From assembly GCA_037893245.1 (NCBI GenBank), contig JBAIAA010000436.1, positions 682,001 to 746,000 on the forward strand: 64,000 bases of DNA, written 5' to 3'. Below, piece by piece: positions 37,401 to 44,516 of this stretch (positions within the stretch are counted from its first letter, which is position 1; every line of letters begins with the position of its first letter). The translations under genes and the position numbers were made by a program. The notes under the pieces are model-generated. The model did no database searches. It saw only the letters and a list, made by a program, of their open reading frames with translations, and had not been told where the DNA came from. The DNA comes from Crossaster papposus. Taxonomy: Eukaryota > Echinodermata > Asteroidea > Velatida > Solasteridae.

Positions 37401-38819
37401 ACAGCCACAACCAATCAAATCAAATCAAATCATCAAGTCAGACCTTAATTTCTGATGGTTTTTACTCATTCTTCATTCAATGCGATTTTGACGTGCACAA
37501 AGCATACGCTGTGAAATTTGCCGGAGTTGGATTGTGTTAAAGTTTCTTTGCGAACTTGCAATGCAAAAAATTGCCGTGCAAAAACTTGCCGTGACGTCAC
37601 ACATTCGTGTTTCTGTTCACGTATGAAACGACCTCAACTCGGACAAAGTGATGGACTTGGATCCTCTTTTTGCTTGTGTGCAGCGATTTTAAAACTTGTT
37701 TTCCAGGACTGATTTCCAGGACTGTAGTCAAGTTCATTACAAGTCCAGCCACCAGTAAACAGTGAATGAACAAATCACAAACGAATGCCTTTTGTCAAAA
37801 CCCATTGGACTAGCTCCCGAGTTGAATTGAGACCGGAGGACTTGTAGATGAACACGCAGGGACCCGTGTTGGTCTTGGACTCCATCCCTGCTTAATATTT
37901 CAATCCTCTCTGTATCATTTCTCGGACAGCGTCCAGTCGGCTCAATGTGGGAATCTATACCCAGGGACTATCATCTCTACGCTCTGATTGGACTCACAGT
38001 GTTCTCCCTTCTCCTGCTTGTGCTGGCTAAGTGGTCAACCAGGTTGGTATTTGAGAAGATCTAAATGTTTGCATCGTGAAGTTAGCACTAAGATGCAGAA
38101 GTGCGGTGAAACCATTGAAATAAAAAGAGATGCCCTCATGTCGTAGCTGTTTTCCCCCCACAAGTGTACCTAACGCTCGGTTCAGACAGGCGTTCCACAG
38201 TCACGCCGAACCAAATGAGTGAATTGAGTACGACGTCTGAAACGAATAAGGGCGACAAGGCGCGCCAGACGGCGAACGATCGACTGCTGGAGTTGTTAGA
38301 GCGACTCAAGAGCGACTTGATTTCAATTTGGTTTGGCGCGACTGTGGAACATCTGTCTGAACCAAGCGTAAGCGTGTTTTTGGGGGTCTTTTTTGTAAAG
38401 TTATTGTCTTTTGCACCATTTCAACATTGATCAATTTTGTTTTCTATTGTCCTTTTTTTAGGCTAAAGTCAACGCTGAGTCGAAAACAGAAGCGAGTGCT
38501 GAATGAACAAAAGGACTTTGTCCAAAACCACGTCAGGACTACGAAGGTATTATAATCCGTGTGATTGTTGGGCTGAGATTAACCACCTTTGAATTCATTG
38601 TTAAGATTTATTGTGCAGTTGTCCTAGAAACATTTTGCATAGTTTCTCCTCTGCAAGGCGTAAGTCGTGAACCATTTCATAAAATCTGGGACGTAAAACA
38701 GTTAAAGTTAAGACCATTCGCATAAAATGATTTTAATGGTTTTGTCTTCCTTTTTTTTGCAGGAAAAGCTGTATTCCGAGTATCTACAGCAGAGCGTTGC
38801 TGCCCATGACCTGAATTGA
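12719..38819 (+). CDS. Dynamin/EHD-like GTPase with C-terminal membrane hairpin (N-terminus not found)
   Basis: Ten exons join in frame: 12719-12830, 23052-23145, 31121-31175, 34397-34537, 35571-35836, 36207-36349, 36880-37051, 37930-38042, 38462-38546 and 38763-38819 (stop TGA). They encode about 412 residues. Numbering from the first complete visible codon, the P-loop GNHSAGKSS is at 25-33, the G3 motif DTPG at 111-114 and the G4-type motif SKAD at 175-178. This set and the motif spacing fit the dynamin/EHD superfamily of membrane-remodelling GTPases. A Cys/Asn-rich helical segment follows (223-270), then two hydrophobic segments at about 283-303 and 345-360. A basic, probably coiled tail of about 50 residues ends the protein. 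Two membrane spans after a GTPase domain suggest an anchored protein with both ends in the cytosol, as in atlastins and mitofusins; this topology is inference. There is no EH domain. I do not recognise a standard vertebrate gene name. The first exon is missing; it should end one base into a Gly-like codon. Confidence 0.85.
13170..13322 (-). mobile_element. MITE family A fragment in GTPase intron 1
   Basis: Matches the left side of family A in reverse: GACGCCGGTTAAAAACAAA, CTCGGCATCCATGATTG and CCCATTCATGATAATTCAAG. Both terminal repeats are missing. Confidence 0.75.
14031..16510. repeat. Pair of about 150-bp inverted repeats 2.2 kb apart
   Basis: The left arm, about 14031-14178, contains AAATGATGAGACATTTTATT and AATGTCCCCGAAATAATTA. 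The right arm, about 16367-16510, contains their reverse complements (ATAAAATGTCTCATCATTT). They enclose the separate element at 15103-16077. They could be the ends of a larger non-autonomous element, later invaded, or two independent copies of one repeat in opposite orientation. Confidence 0.75.
15103..16077. mobile_element. TA-flanked TIR element with GATAAGGCGCA repeats (family L)
   Basis: 975 bp with perfect 27-bp terminal inverted repeats beginning TACCGTAATTTCCTGCGG. Subterminal words of the type GATAAGGCGCA recur just inside both ends (about 15136, 15186, 15204, 15990, 16005), as expected for transposase-binding sites. The centre is GC-rich and has a GTCTTGTTTGCAAGAC word repeated in inverted form at about 15662 and 15776. 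Open frames in the centre (63-111 codons, both strands) show no transposase motif, so it is probably non-autonomous. The TA ends would suit a mariner/pogo-type target site (inference). Confidence 0.85.
16920..17162. mobile_element. MITE family B (GGGGCCAATTTC ends), full copy
   Basis: 243 bp with terminal inverted repeats of about 30 bp starting GGGGCCAATTTCATAGAG and ending CTCTATGAAATTGGCCCC. Inside are repeated inverted words GCTAAGCA / TGCTTAGC, so the whole element can fold into one long hairpin. Non-coding. Confidence 0.93.
17163..19837. other. GTPase intron 1, no supported feature
   Basis: A/T-rich intron sequence with short open frames lacking homology I can recognise. A stretch at 17330-17600 is richer in GC and in TGGTCA / CACTGG words, similar to blocks near 26520 and 27250, and may be an old dispersed repeat. 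18640-18800 is C-rich. 19700-19830 resembles 6500-6640 (GTGAATTTATGGCACCTGA-like block), another possible old repeat. Confidence 0.5.
19838..20224 (-). mobile_element. MITE family A, full copy with perfect internal hairpin
   Basis: TTAA-flanked ends AGGTAGTATACACCATT and AATGGTGTATACTACCT. The internal palindrome TTCGCTCTCGCCG-GA-CGGCGAGAGCGAA (about 20003-20030) has perfect 13-bp arms and a 2-base loop. Orientation is opposite to the copy at 813. Confidence 0.9.
20382..20624. mobile_element. MITE family B, full copy
   Basis: Ends GGGGTCAATTTCATAGAG and CTCTATAAAATTTGCCCC, slightly diverged from the 16920 copy. The internal GCTTAGCATGAAAAACACG block is intact. Only about 160 bp from the family A copy at 19838-20224. 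Confidence 0.9.
21403..21853. mobile_element. MITE family C, second copy
   Basis: Ends CATATGTGACCTGCAACG and TTGGAACAGATCACATATG. The interior matches 6921-7352 in reverse (TAATTATGAGATAAACAGC block). The left terminal repeat has lost several bases compared with the right one. Confidence 0.87.
21890..22171 (-). mobile_element. MITE family A, left end truncated
   Basis: Begins inside the element at GCAGATATCGAACAAATTT and ends with AATGGTGTATCCTACCT followed by TTAA. It starts about 40 bp after the family C element, which may mark the breakpoint. Confidence 0.83.
22549..22770 (+). mobile_element. MITE family A, diverged partial copy
   Basis: TTAA-AGGTCGTATAAACG start, GGGTTGTATTTTATAGTAA block, poly-G insertion and ACAGGATATCTAGTAATT. 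The right end is lost. Confidence 0.7.
23052..23145 (+). CDS. GTPase exon 2
   Basis: Acceptor TATCGCAG, donor ACG|GTACGT. Encodes 31 residues including VAIETQGFTFVTSGRKRES, which by position should hold the switch-I region after the P-loop. Splicing joins TG+G to a Trp and leaves in phase 0. Confidence 0.88.
25252..25613. mobile_element. MITE family F (ATATGTGATGCG ends)
   Basis: Terminal inverted repeats of about 33 bp: left ATATGTGATGCGATCAAGC, then AAAATCAGTCTGAA; right the reverse complement. 362 bp, non-coding. Its right ATAT is shared with the next element. Confidence 0.88.
25610..26254. mobile_element. MITE family G (ATATGTGACCTGTCACC ends)
   Basis: Terminal inverted repeats of about 36 bp: left ATATGTGACCTGTCACCAC, then AATATGAGAGTAAAGTCG; right the reverse complement. 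645 bp without a coding frame. The first 13 bases match family C, but the rest of the terminal repeat is different, except that both continue to an AAAGTCG word. Confidence 0.88.
29118..29218 (+). repeat. Short minisatellite, 20-bp unit
   Basis: About five tandem units of GGACTGTGTTGGATTTTGAG with small changes. The unit resembles the GGATTTTGNAGGATT words at 3855 and 48342. Confidence 0.8.
31121..31175 (+). CDS. GTPase exon 3
   Basis: 55-base exon, acceptor TGTATATTCAG, donor GACG|GTGAGT. Encodes GNATIHLYPHFKELAKLD. Leaves in phase 1 and completes a Gly with the next exon. Confidence 0.87.
31176..34396. other. GTPase intron 3
   Basis: No gene is supported. It contains a long T run at 31423-31448, the small TTAA-ended element at 32651-32715, G-rich DNA at 34192-34272, and otherwise unremarkable A/T-rich sequence. 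Confidence 0.5.
32651..32715. mobile_element. Very short family E-like element
   Basis: TTAAACCCTGAATCCTCC at the left and GGGAGTTGAAGTTAA at the right, 65 bp in all. This resembles the 75-bp element at 62952-63026 and the ends of 48338-48773. Possibly a deletion derivative. Confidence 0.45.
34397..34537 (+). CDS. GTPase exon 4 with DTPG motif
   Basis: Acceptor TTGCTTACAG, donor CTGG|GTAAGG. Encodes TTEISTSKQKRFSLVTFVD followed by TPGLVDGDMKYPFDVDEA; DTPG is the G3 (Walker B/switch II) motif. It enters in phase 1 and leaves in phase 1. Confidence 0.92.
35136..35480. repeat. 31-copy perfect 11-bp tandem array in intron 4
   Basis: The unit GTGATCGCCTT is repeated 12 times (35136-35267), then GTGATCGCCTC 19 times (35268-35476), with no other change that I can see. 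Because 11 is not a multiple of 3, the - strand is open in a frame reading ITRRSRGDHEA over and over, which is only a repeat artefact. A single inverted unit with one mismatch (AAGGCAATCAC) lies upstream at 34967-34977. It sits wholly within the intron between GTPase exons 4 and 5. Confidence 0.95.
35571..35836 (+). CDS. GTPase exon 5 with SKAD motif
   Basis: Acceptor AATCCTCCAG, donor AGCAAA|GTAAAG. Encodes 88 full codons, including ADLIFVFFDPIGQALCKRT and, further on, FYLSKADEAG. SKAD takes the place of the G4 motif [N/T]KxD for guanine binding. It is the longest exon and much more GC-rich than the flanking introns. Confidence 0.93.
36207..36349 (+). CDS. GTPase exon 6
   Basis: Acceptor CTCGTTTCAG, donor GACAG|GTACAG. 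Encodes a helical segment with regularly spaced Asn/Gln and Cys (QIETVCVHIEKTINQTIQN) following the GTPase domain. The final AG is completed to Arg by the next exon. Confidence 0.9.
36388..36696 (-). mobile_element. tRNA-derived SINE in GTPase intron 6
   Basis: On the - strand the head has GGTGGCTTGTGCGTAAAGCG (A-box region) and an exact B box GGTTCGATTCC (36641-36651). The body matches the SINE at 45853-46166 over its full length, except for a small insertion around 36535-36553. The 3' part ends GATTAGCCTCCC. The head may extend to 36705. Confidence 0.88.
36880..37051 (+). CDS. GTPase exon 7, first membrane segment
   Basis: Acceptor TTTCTTTTTAG, donor TATGTG|GTAAAT. Encodes LRARGKG followed by the hydrophobic run LIFFALGLLLPAVFLVNFLA, a likely transmembrane helix, and then an amphipathic stretch (SKDILASTLGEVGAETLKRY). 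Confidence 0.9.
37930..38042 (+). CDS. GTPase exon 8, second membrane segment
   Basis: Acceptor TTTCTCGGACAG, donor ACCAG|GTTGGT. Encodes MWESIPRDYHLY and then ALIGLTVFSLLLLVLAKW, a second likely transmembrane helix about 40 residues after the first. Confidence 0.9.
38173..38369. mobile_element. MITE with CGGTTCAGACAG ends in GTPase intron 8 (family K)
   Basis: 197 bp with imperfect terminal inverted repeats of about 45 bp (ACGCTCGGTTCAGACAGG ... CTGTCTGAACCAAGCGT). GC-rich interior. The open frame running through it is a by-product and not a host exon. Confidence 0.8.
38462..38546 (+). CDS. GTPase exon 9
   Basis: Acceptor CCTTTTTTTAG, donor ACGAAG|GTATTA. Encodes LKSTLSRKQKRVLNEQKDF and the following VQNHVRTTK, a basic, probably helical cytosolic tail. 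AG+G gives Arg at the junction. Confidence 0.85.
38763..38819 (+). CDS. GTPase terminal exon
   Basis: Acceptor CTTTTTTTTGCAG. Encodes EKLYSEYLQQSVAAHDLN followed by TGA. Continues the helical tail of exon 9 in phase 0. Confidence 0.87.
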   Translation, partial: EKLYSEYLQQSVAAHDLN

Positions 38820-39775
38820 CCCCTTGCCATGGCCTTTGACCTGGCCCGCTAGGTTTCTGCTGCTGCTTACAGAATTTCTAGCCATTTTTTTCCCGCGGGT
38901 AGAAAGTGTATCTCTATTTTGAAAAACAAAATCTTTTGTATGAAACTATTTTAGTAAATTGACGGAGTGTGGGTTACATGAATTGTCATTGATTTAACTT
39001 TTTGTTAGTTGATCTTTTGCATTGAAACAAATAATGGATTTGATTGAAATGTTGGTACTTTTGAATTCAGGGATTAAACAGTTCAGGGTGGCCGTACTAC
39101 AGTTAAGTCTATTAATGCAGAGTTTCGTTTGCAAGTACATGTTGACATTTTGCTTGCCAATTGTAGTTAAATGTCTGCTGGTCTAAGTGTGCTTTTCTGT
39201 AAACGGAAACTTTTTTAAATTGAAATCACCAAAATTCCCTTGTACTTATTTTTGTTCTTTTTGGGGGGGTCTTTTTTCTGAAATTGTCATGCGATCTTTC
39301 CCAATTGTTTTGTTTTTTTAGATGAACTTAAAAAGAAATTTGCCCACAGTGCAAAAGGAAAAACATTCATACTCGATGTATTCTTAAGTTTGGAAAGTTG
39401 AAGCCTAATATAAAAGAGGAAATATTTCACATATTTGTTACTGAATAATTAAAGAAAAACGGAAAGTTTTTTTTGGGGGGGTTTGTTTTTTTACAATTGG
39501 AATGTTATTTTCTGTTGAAAGAGGGTGTAATACCATTGAAGTTTGATAATTGTGTCGGATTGAACTATATGTACATGTTTGGGGAATGGTTTTTTTTCTA
39601 GGGATTTCCCACCATAAATTAGGAAAAGCCTTTTGAAATATTAGTTACAATTAAAAAAGTAAATGAAGTTTCTTTCACATGTTTTTCCCATTTTTGTTTT
39701 TGTTCACTATTTTGATGTTTTCATTTGAATAAATTCTCTTGGTTAAAATAAATTGAGTTTTTGTTGGAGAATAAT
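38820..39775 (+). other. Probable 3' UTR of the GTPase gene with poly(A) signals
   Basis: A/T-rich, without open frames. Two AATAAA signals lie at 39728-39733 and 39747-39752, and the next transposon starts at 39832. The transcript end is therefore likely near 39770. This is inferred from sequence only. Confidence 0.6.
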
Positions 39776-39831
39776 GTCTTAGTGTGTAAGAAGTCTATGC
39801 AGAGTAGAGTGCAGAAACTAACTGGCCCATT

Positions 39832-40178
39832 TTAAAGGTAGTATACACCATTGGTAATTGTTTAATATCAATAATGGGTGGATTTGGGGGGTTGTATTTT
39901 ATAGTAAATATCGTTGAACTAATCTGTCCGAAGTTTTACAATCATGAATGCCGAGAAAAGCACGAAAAACGGCATTTGTTATTTGTGTTTTTTCGCAATC
40001 GCCGTCCGCAAATTTTTTTTTTATACAATTATATTTTTCAGAATAATTACAGGATATCTAGCGCAATCATTTTGCTGGATGCCTAGAATCATTATTTACT
40101 TTCAGCTGAGTAAGATATTTCTTAATACTTCGGTAGTAAAATTTTTCGATATCTGCAAATGGTGTATCCTACCTTTAA
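39832..40178 (+). mobile_element. MITE family A, full copy after the GTPase gene
   Basis: TTAA-AGGTAGTATACACCATT at the left and AATGGTGTATCCTACCT-TTAA at the right, in the same orientation as the 813 copy. The central hairpin is reduced to ATCGCCGTCCG. Confidence 0.9.
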
Positions 40179-42845
40179 ATGTACTTGGTTGCTGCGGACT
40201 TTGTCTGGGCTGGAGCAATTGTAATTATTCTGTCAATCGTCGGCGCACATAATTAGGCCAGGATTGGAGTAGTTTACACGCGACACTATGTTGCGACTCA
40301 ACGAGCCTAGTGTTGTTCTTGTACTAAAAATCAACATCCGGGAACTGGCCCATGCGATCTGAACACACAGTCTAGTGACTAGTCGCGTCGCTGCATTAAT
40401 AACCGCCGGACTCGGTCTGTGCTGCTATGTAGCAGAAGTCGTTAAAAATTAATTCCCAAAGGGAATGCAGTTCTGGCTGCAATATTTGGTCACTGCAACA
40501 TTGTCTTTCCCATAGAGGGCTATTATTTATAAACTGTGTGGAGGGGAATGTAGAATTAAGTAAGTCCCACTGGCCCAGATTGGCAGACACGAGAGTTGTA
40601 AAACTGATGTCATATCAGCTAATTGAACTAGAAAATACACAACATTCTAGCTTTTGTGCAAATTCGTGCTTGTTTTGTTTAATATTGCAATGAGAACACA
40701 AGTATGACTGAACAAAATATAAACCCACCCATCCTTGCAAGATAATTGATAGTTTCTTGGTTTTTTCTGAAGAATGGCATGTGCCTGAAAAATAATTATC
40801 ATGAGGGCTCCTGTGGTCATCTTCTCTGCTATAGACCATGTGCCCTCTGTTTACATCTATATTCAAACGTATCGTGTTTTACATAAATTTGGTTAAGAGG
40901 CGACAGAGGTCATGTAATTCAAAGGGTCTGACCTGTTGTGTCACTCCTCAACCAAATTGTATGCAAAACACGACATGTGCGCATAATTGCCGGGCACATT
41001 TGAATACAGATGTTAACACGTGACGTCAGAGGGCACATCGTCTATACTCTAACGTCTTATACTTATTTTTCAACACAATTTGGTCAATATTCAAACGTCT
41101 TAAACTACCTATTTTATATTAACATTTGTTTTCTATTCTTCCCCCCCCCCCCCCCCCCCTCCGCTTTATTGTTTTTAATTTAAATATTGGAATGGACATC
41201 TTAAAATCTGTCAAACAAAAAAAGTGCTCGCGAACAAAATTATCAAAACCAAGAGTTAAATAAATCTCTATGGATTACATACAGTTTATTGGCAATCCCA
41301 TATCGAATGTGTGCACGAGGATATAACACTGTGTACATTAAAGGTGCGACACTGAAAACAACATGATTAACTTTTCTTTTTTTACTAGATTGGACTTATA
41401 AAATGCATACAGGTCACACACACAAGATCTATGAACAGTTTGCGTGGTAAATTAAAAGCTTTGGTGAGAATATTTAAATAGTTCCTAGCTAATGAAAGAA
41501 AAGTACGTTTTAATGTTTGATAACATATAAAGCACAATATGTTGCAGAGAAAACCCCCACTCTTTTGTGTTGGCAATTGTGTCTCAGGAATTCTTTTAAG
41601 GAGAGATGTGTTAGGTAACAATAGGGTCGAGTGGGTATAGATAAGAGGATAAGAGGATAAGGATAAGAGGGGGGGGGGGTACCCCTCTGCCACATATAGT
41701 GCTGGGTATAGGCTATACAACGGAAATCTCAGGATATTTTACGATTGACTGTATATTGAAATATTGACAATTACTTATTAAATGTATATTGAAATATTAC
41801 TTTGTCGAGTCACATGGGTAAGGTTTTAATCAAGACAATAAATACAAAAACATTTAGTTTAGTCAGGAGTTGCCTTTATAATGAAAATTCCTTAAGTTTG
41901 TTTGGGGGGTATTTTTTCCTCTGGTCGACTGAATCCTTTTTCAGATATATCTAGAAGCTTTAATACATAAACAGTTATATTCGCATGAAACTTTTCTGCA
42001 GGCAAAATTTCCCCTAAACCTTTTGGGAAAAGGTGCTGAACATATTTTATCTAGAGTAGGGGAAAGGAACAGGTAAGCAAACACGTTACTAGTTGCAGTG
42101 TCACAGATTAAACATCTAAAAGAATCATTTAAAAAAATAATGTACAAAACGGACAAGGGCTTTCGAATGAGCAAACCAAAAATCTGTTAATTCTATGGCA
42201 TTGCCTACAAGTTATCCTGTGTTCTATAAAAAAAATCTTAGACAGAAGAGGGACAAATCAACAGAGCAAAATGATGAAACTTGTTTAAACTACGTGGGCG
42301 ATAGATGAGGTCTTATAGTTGTCCGAGTGCGCTGCTATGGTGGATATTGTTACAACTTGCAAGTCTCATCTCTTATTATATTAACCCTATGGAACATATT
42401 GTGTGCTCTGTCTGCCCTATTCGGCAAAAACTTGTGTAAGATCGGGGAGAGTTATAAGCACATGGGAAGCAGATCCTTTTTGCTTTAAGTTCAACTGCAA
42501 TGCAGTATATACACAGGTCATTTCCAATATGGTTCAAAGTGTAACAATTTCCTATCTGCGGTATGTCGTATTCAAGTATCATTTACAATGATTTCAGAGT
42601 ACTTTCTTTTTTACTAGTTTGATTTACAAACTAGTTTTCTTCACATATCTAGGGAAAAGGATTGCGACAGAATTGACAAACATGTCGAGCAAAGAAGTTG
42701 ATCCTAAGTTTATAAGACCGACACATATACCTAACATCATTTGGAATGTGCCCACAATTCTTTCTTTCGGACTAACACTGATCTCCTGATAATTTAAACC
42801 TAAGAAAACATGAATGCCGTTTGGAAAGGGGGGAGGGCCTGTTTC
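40179..42845. other. Convergent intergenic region / possible UBE2L3 3' UTR
   Basis: No coding sequence is supported. A 19-base C run is at 41141-41159. Possible - strand AATAAA signals (TTTATT on +) lie at 41165-41170 and 41285-41290. These could serve a long UBE2L3 3' UTR; nearer to the stop there is another at 43226-43231. A GGATAAGA repeat is at 41640-41670. Confidence 0.4.
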
Positions 42846-43096
42846 TTAAGCCGCGTTCGCATTGGACTTAATACATGTATTGTCAAAAGTTACCGTACGT
42901 GATTGTCAAAGTTCACCGTGTTAAATCCTCCGCTAGAAGCTTGGGGCCTGTAGATCTTACTGTTGCGGAGGGTAAAATGGGTAAAATGGACAATTTGACA
43001 ATGTTACCCTCTGTCCGCATTAGATTAAATTTAGTTAAAGTTGACAACAGTCTCCGTAGGTTTTACCAAAAAAAGTCCAATGCGAACGCGGCTTTA
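42846..43096. mobile_element. MITE with AAGCCGCGTTCGCATTGG ends (family J)
   Basis: About 250 bp with terminal inverted repeats of 22 bp beginning AAGCCGCGTTCGCATTGG. Lies downstream of UBE2L3, perhaps within its 3' UTR. Non-coding; only one copy in the window. Confidence 0.85.
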
Positions 43097-43892
43097 GAAA
43101 CCAAGGTCAAGTGACAAATCTGGTTGCCCAAAAATGCTCCAGTCAAATTGTGTTGCAGCCAAGAAATGTTCCCACCGACAGATTGAAACAATATTGGGGA
43201 CCATTGCCAATATCCATGCCTAAGTTTTATTAAACTTATTTAATTCAAGTTATATTTTCATAGAGGTAAAAAAAACTAATGTTACAAGTACTTGGGGAAA
43301 AAATTGTACCAAGTCTATTGGACAATTAACTTGCAGAAAGATCAATGGGCGTTTCAAAATACTTGTGACAAAGCTAGAAATGGCTTTTAAAATAAGAGGA
43401 CTTATGTTTTGTTGTATTTTGTAGTCAGTGTGTCACTCCTTGCTAAAGTGGGAGTTGACCTTTACTCTTTAACCACCTCTGACTTTACCAATGTACTATG
43501 CTAAAGGTCACAGGTCAATCCAACATGGCAGATCACGAAATGAAACCACATATCTTGTATTATTATTTTTTTAATTCCCTTTGTAACCTTTAACCACATG
43601 ATCTGACTCAGTACTACTCTAGTCCCAGAATGGGAACAATGAAACATAAATTTAGTGTGCCCAATCACAACAATAAAAAAACAAAACCAATTACACAACT
43701 AAAATGTGTACCTGAACTGTTCCCCCGACTCTGAGTTTTGCCAGAGTTGAGGAGTCCTTCCTTGCCATTCACAATCTGGTGATTTTCCATCTTATCTGTG
43801 TCTCTAATTTACTATTTTTTTTATACATAATGTATTTTCCCCTGTTCGTTTCCCCCCTCCCCTCTGCTACAGCCGTTTTATCAAACCATCAT

Positions 43893-44047
43893 CTAACATA
43901 CAGGACGTTTCTCTGCGTGTTTCTTCGTGTAATCTTCTGCATTTTTGATAAACTTCTTCTTGTCCTTTGTGTACTCTTCCGCTAGGTCCCCACGCAGTGG
44001 GTGTTCTGGTTCGGGGTCGTGGACGAGGGCCACTAGTGCTTGAATTA
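43893..44047 (-). CDS. UBE2L3: UBE2L3 exon 4
   Basis: Acceptor CTGCACAG, stop TAG at 43895-43893. Encodes [19 protein letters not shown], with His119, and the C-terminal helix ending [10 protein letters not shown]. The first two bases complete a Val codon. Confidence 0.96.
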
Positions 44048-44481
44048 CTGTGCAGCAATAAAAAAAGGGCAACAACCGGAATGCACAAGATTATAGTAAC
44101 AATGTCATAAAGTCTTCTAGTGGAGGGTCTGGATCATCAGCCTGGGGCCAATTTTATAGAGCTGCTAAGCACAACAATTTGCTTAGCATGAAAATTTGTC
44201 CTTGGCAGAAACAAGGTTACAGATTAAATTTTCACATGATCTTTATTGCTTTTGATTGATAATCAGCTGGTTGTTTGCTTAGCATGAAAAACACGTAGAA
44301 TTTTGGCTGGTAGTGGTAACCTATTTTTAATGAGCAAGACTTTTTTGTGCTAAGCAAAATTCTGTGCTTAGCAGCTCTATGAAATTGGCCCCTGGGGGTT
44401 ATGCAAGCCGCGTGCCCTTTCAGTCTCATTTAGTCTCAATCTTCCAAAATCAAACTGTTATTTTTTTAAATTTGTTCAGTA

Positions 44482-44516
<35 letters not shown>

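Noticed and set aside
38164-38430. 88-codon + strand frame between GTPase exons 8 and 9
   Set aside because: It coincides with the TIR element at 38173-38369 and is skipped by the in-frame splice of the flanking exons.
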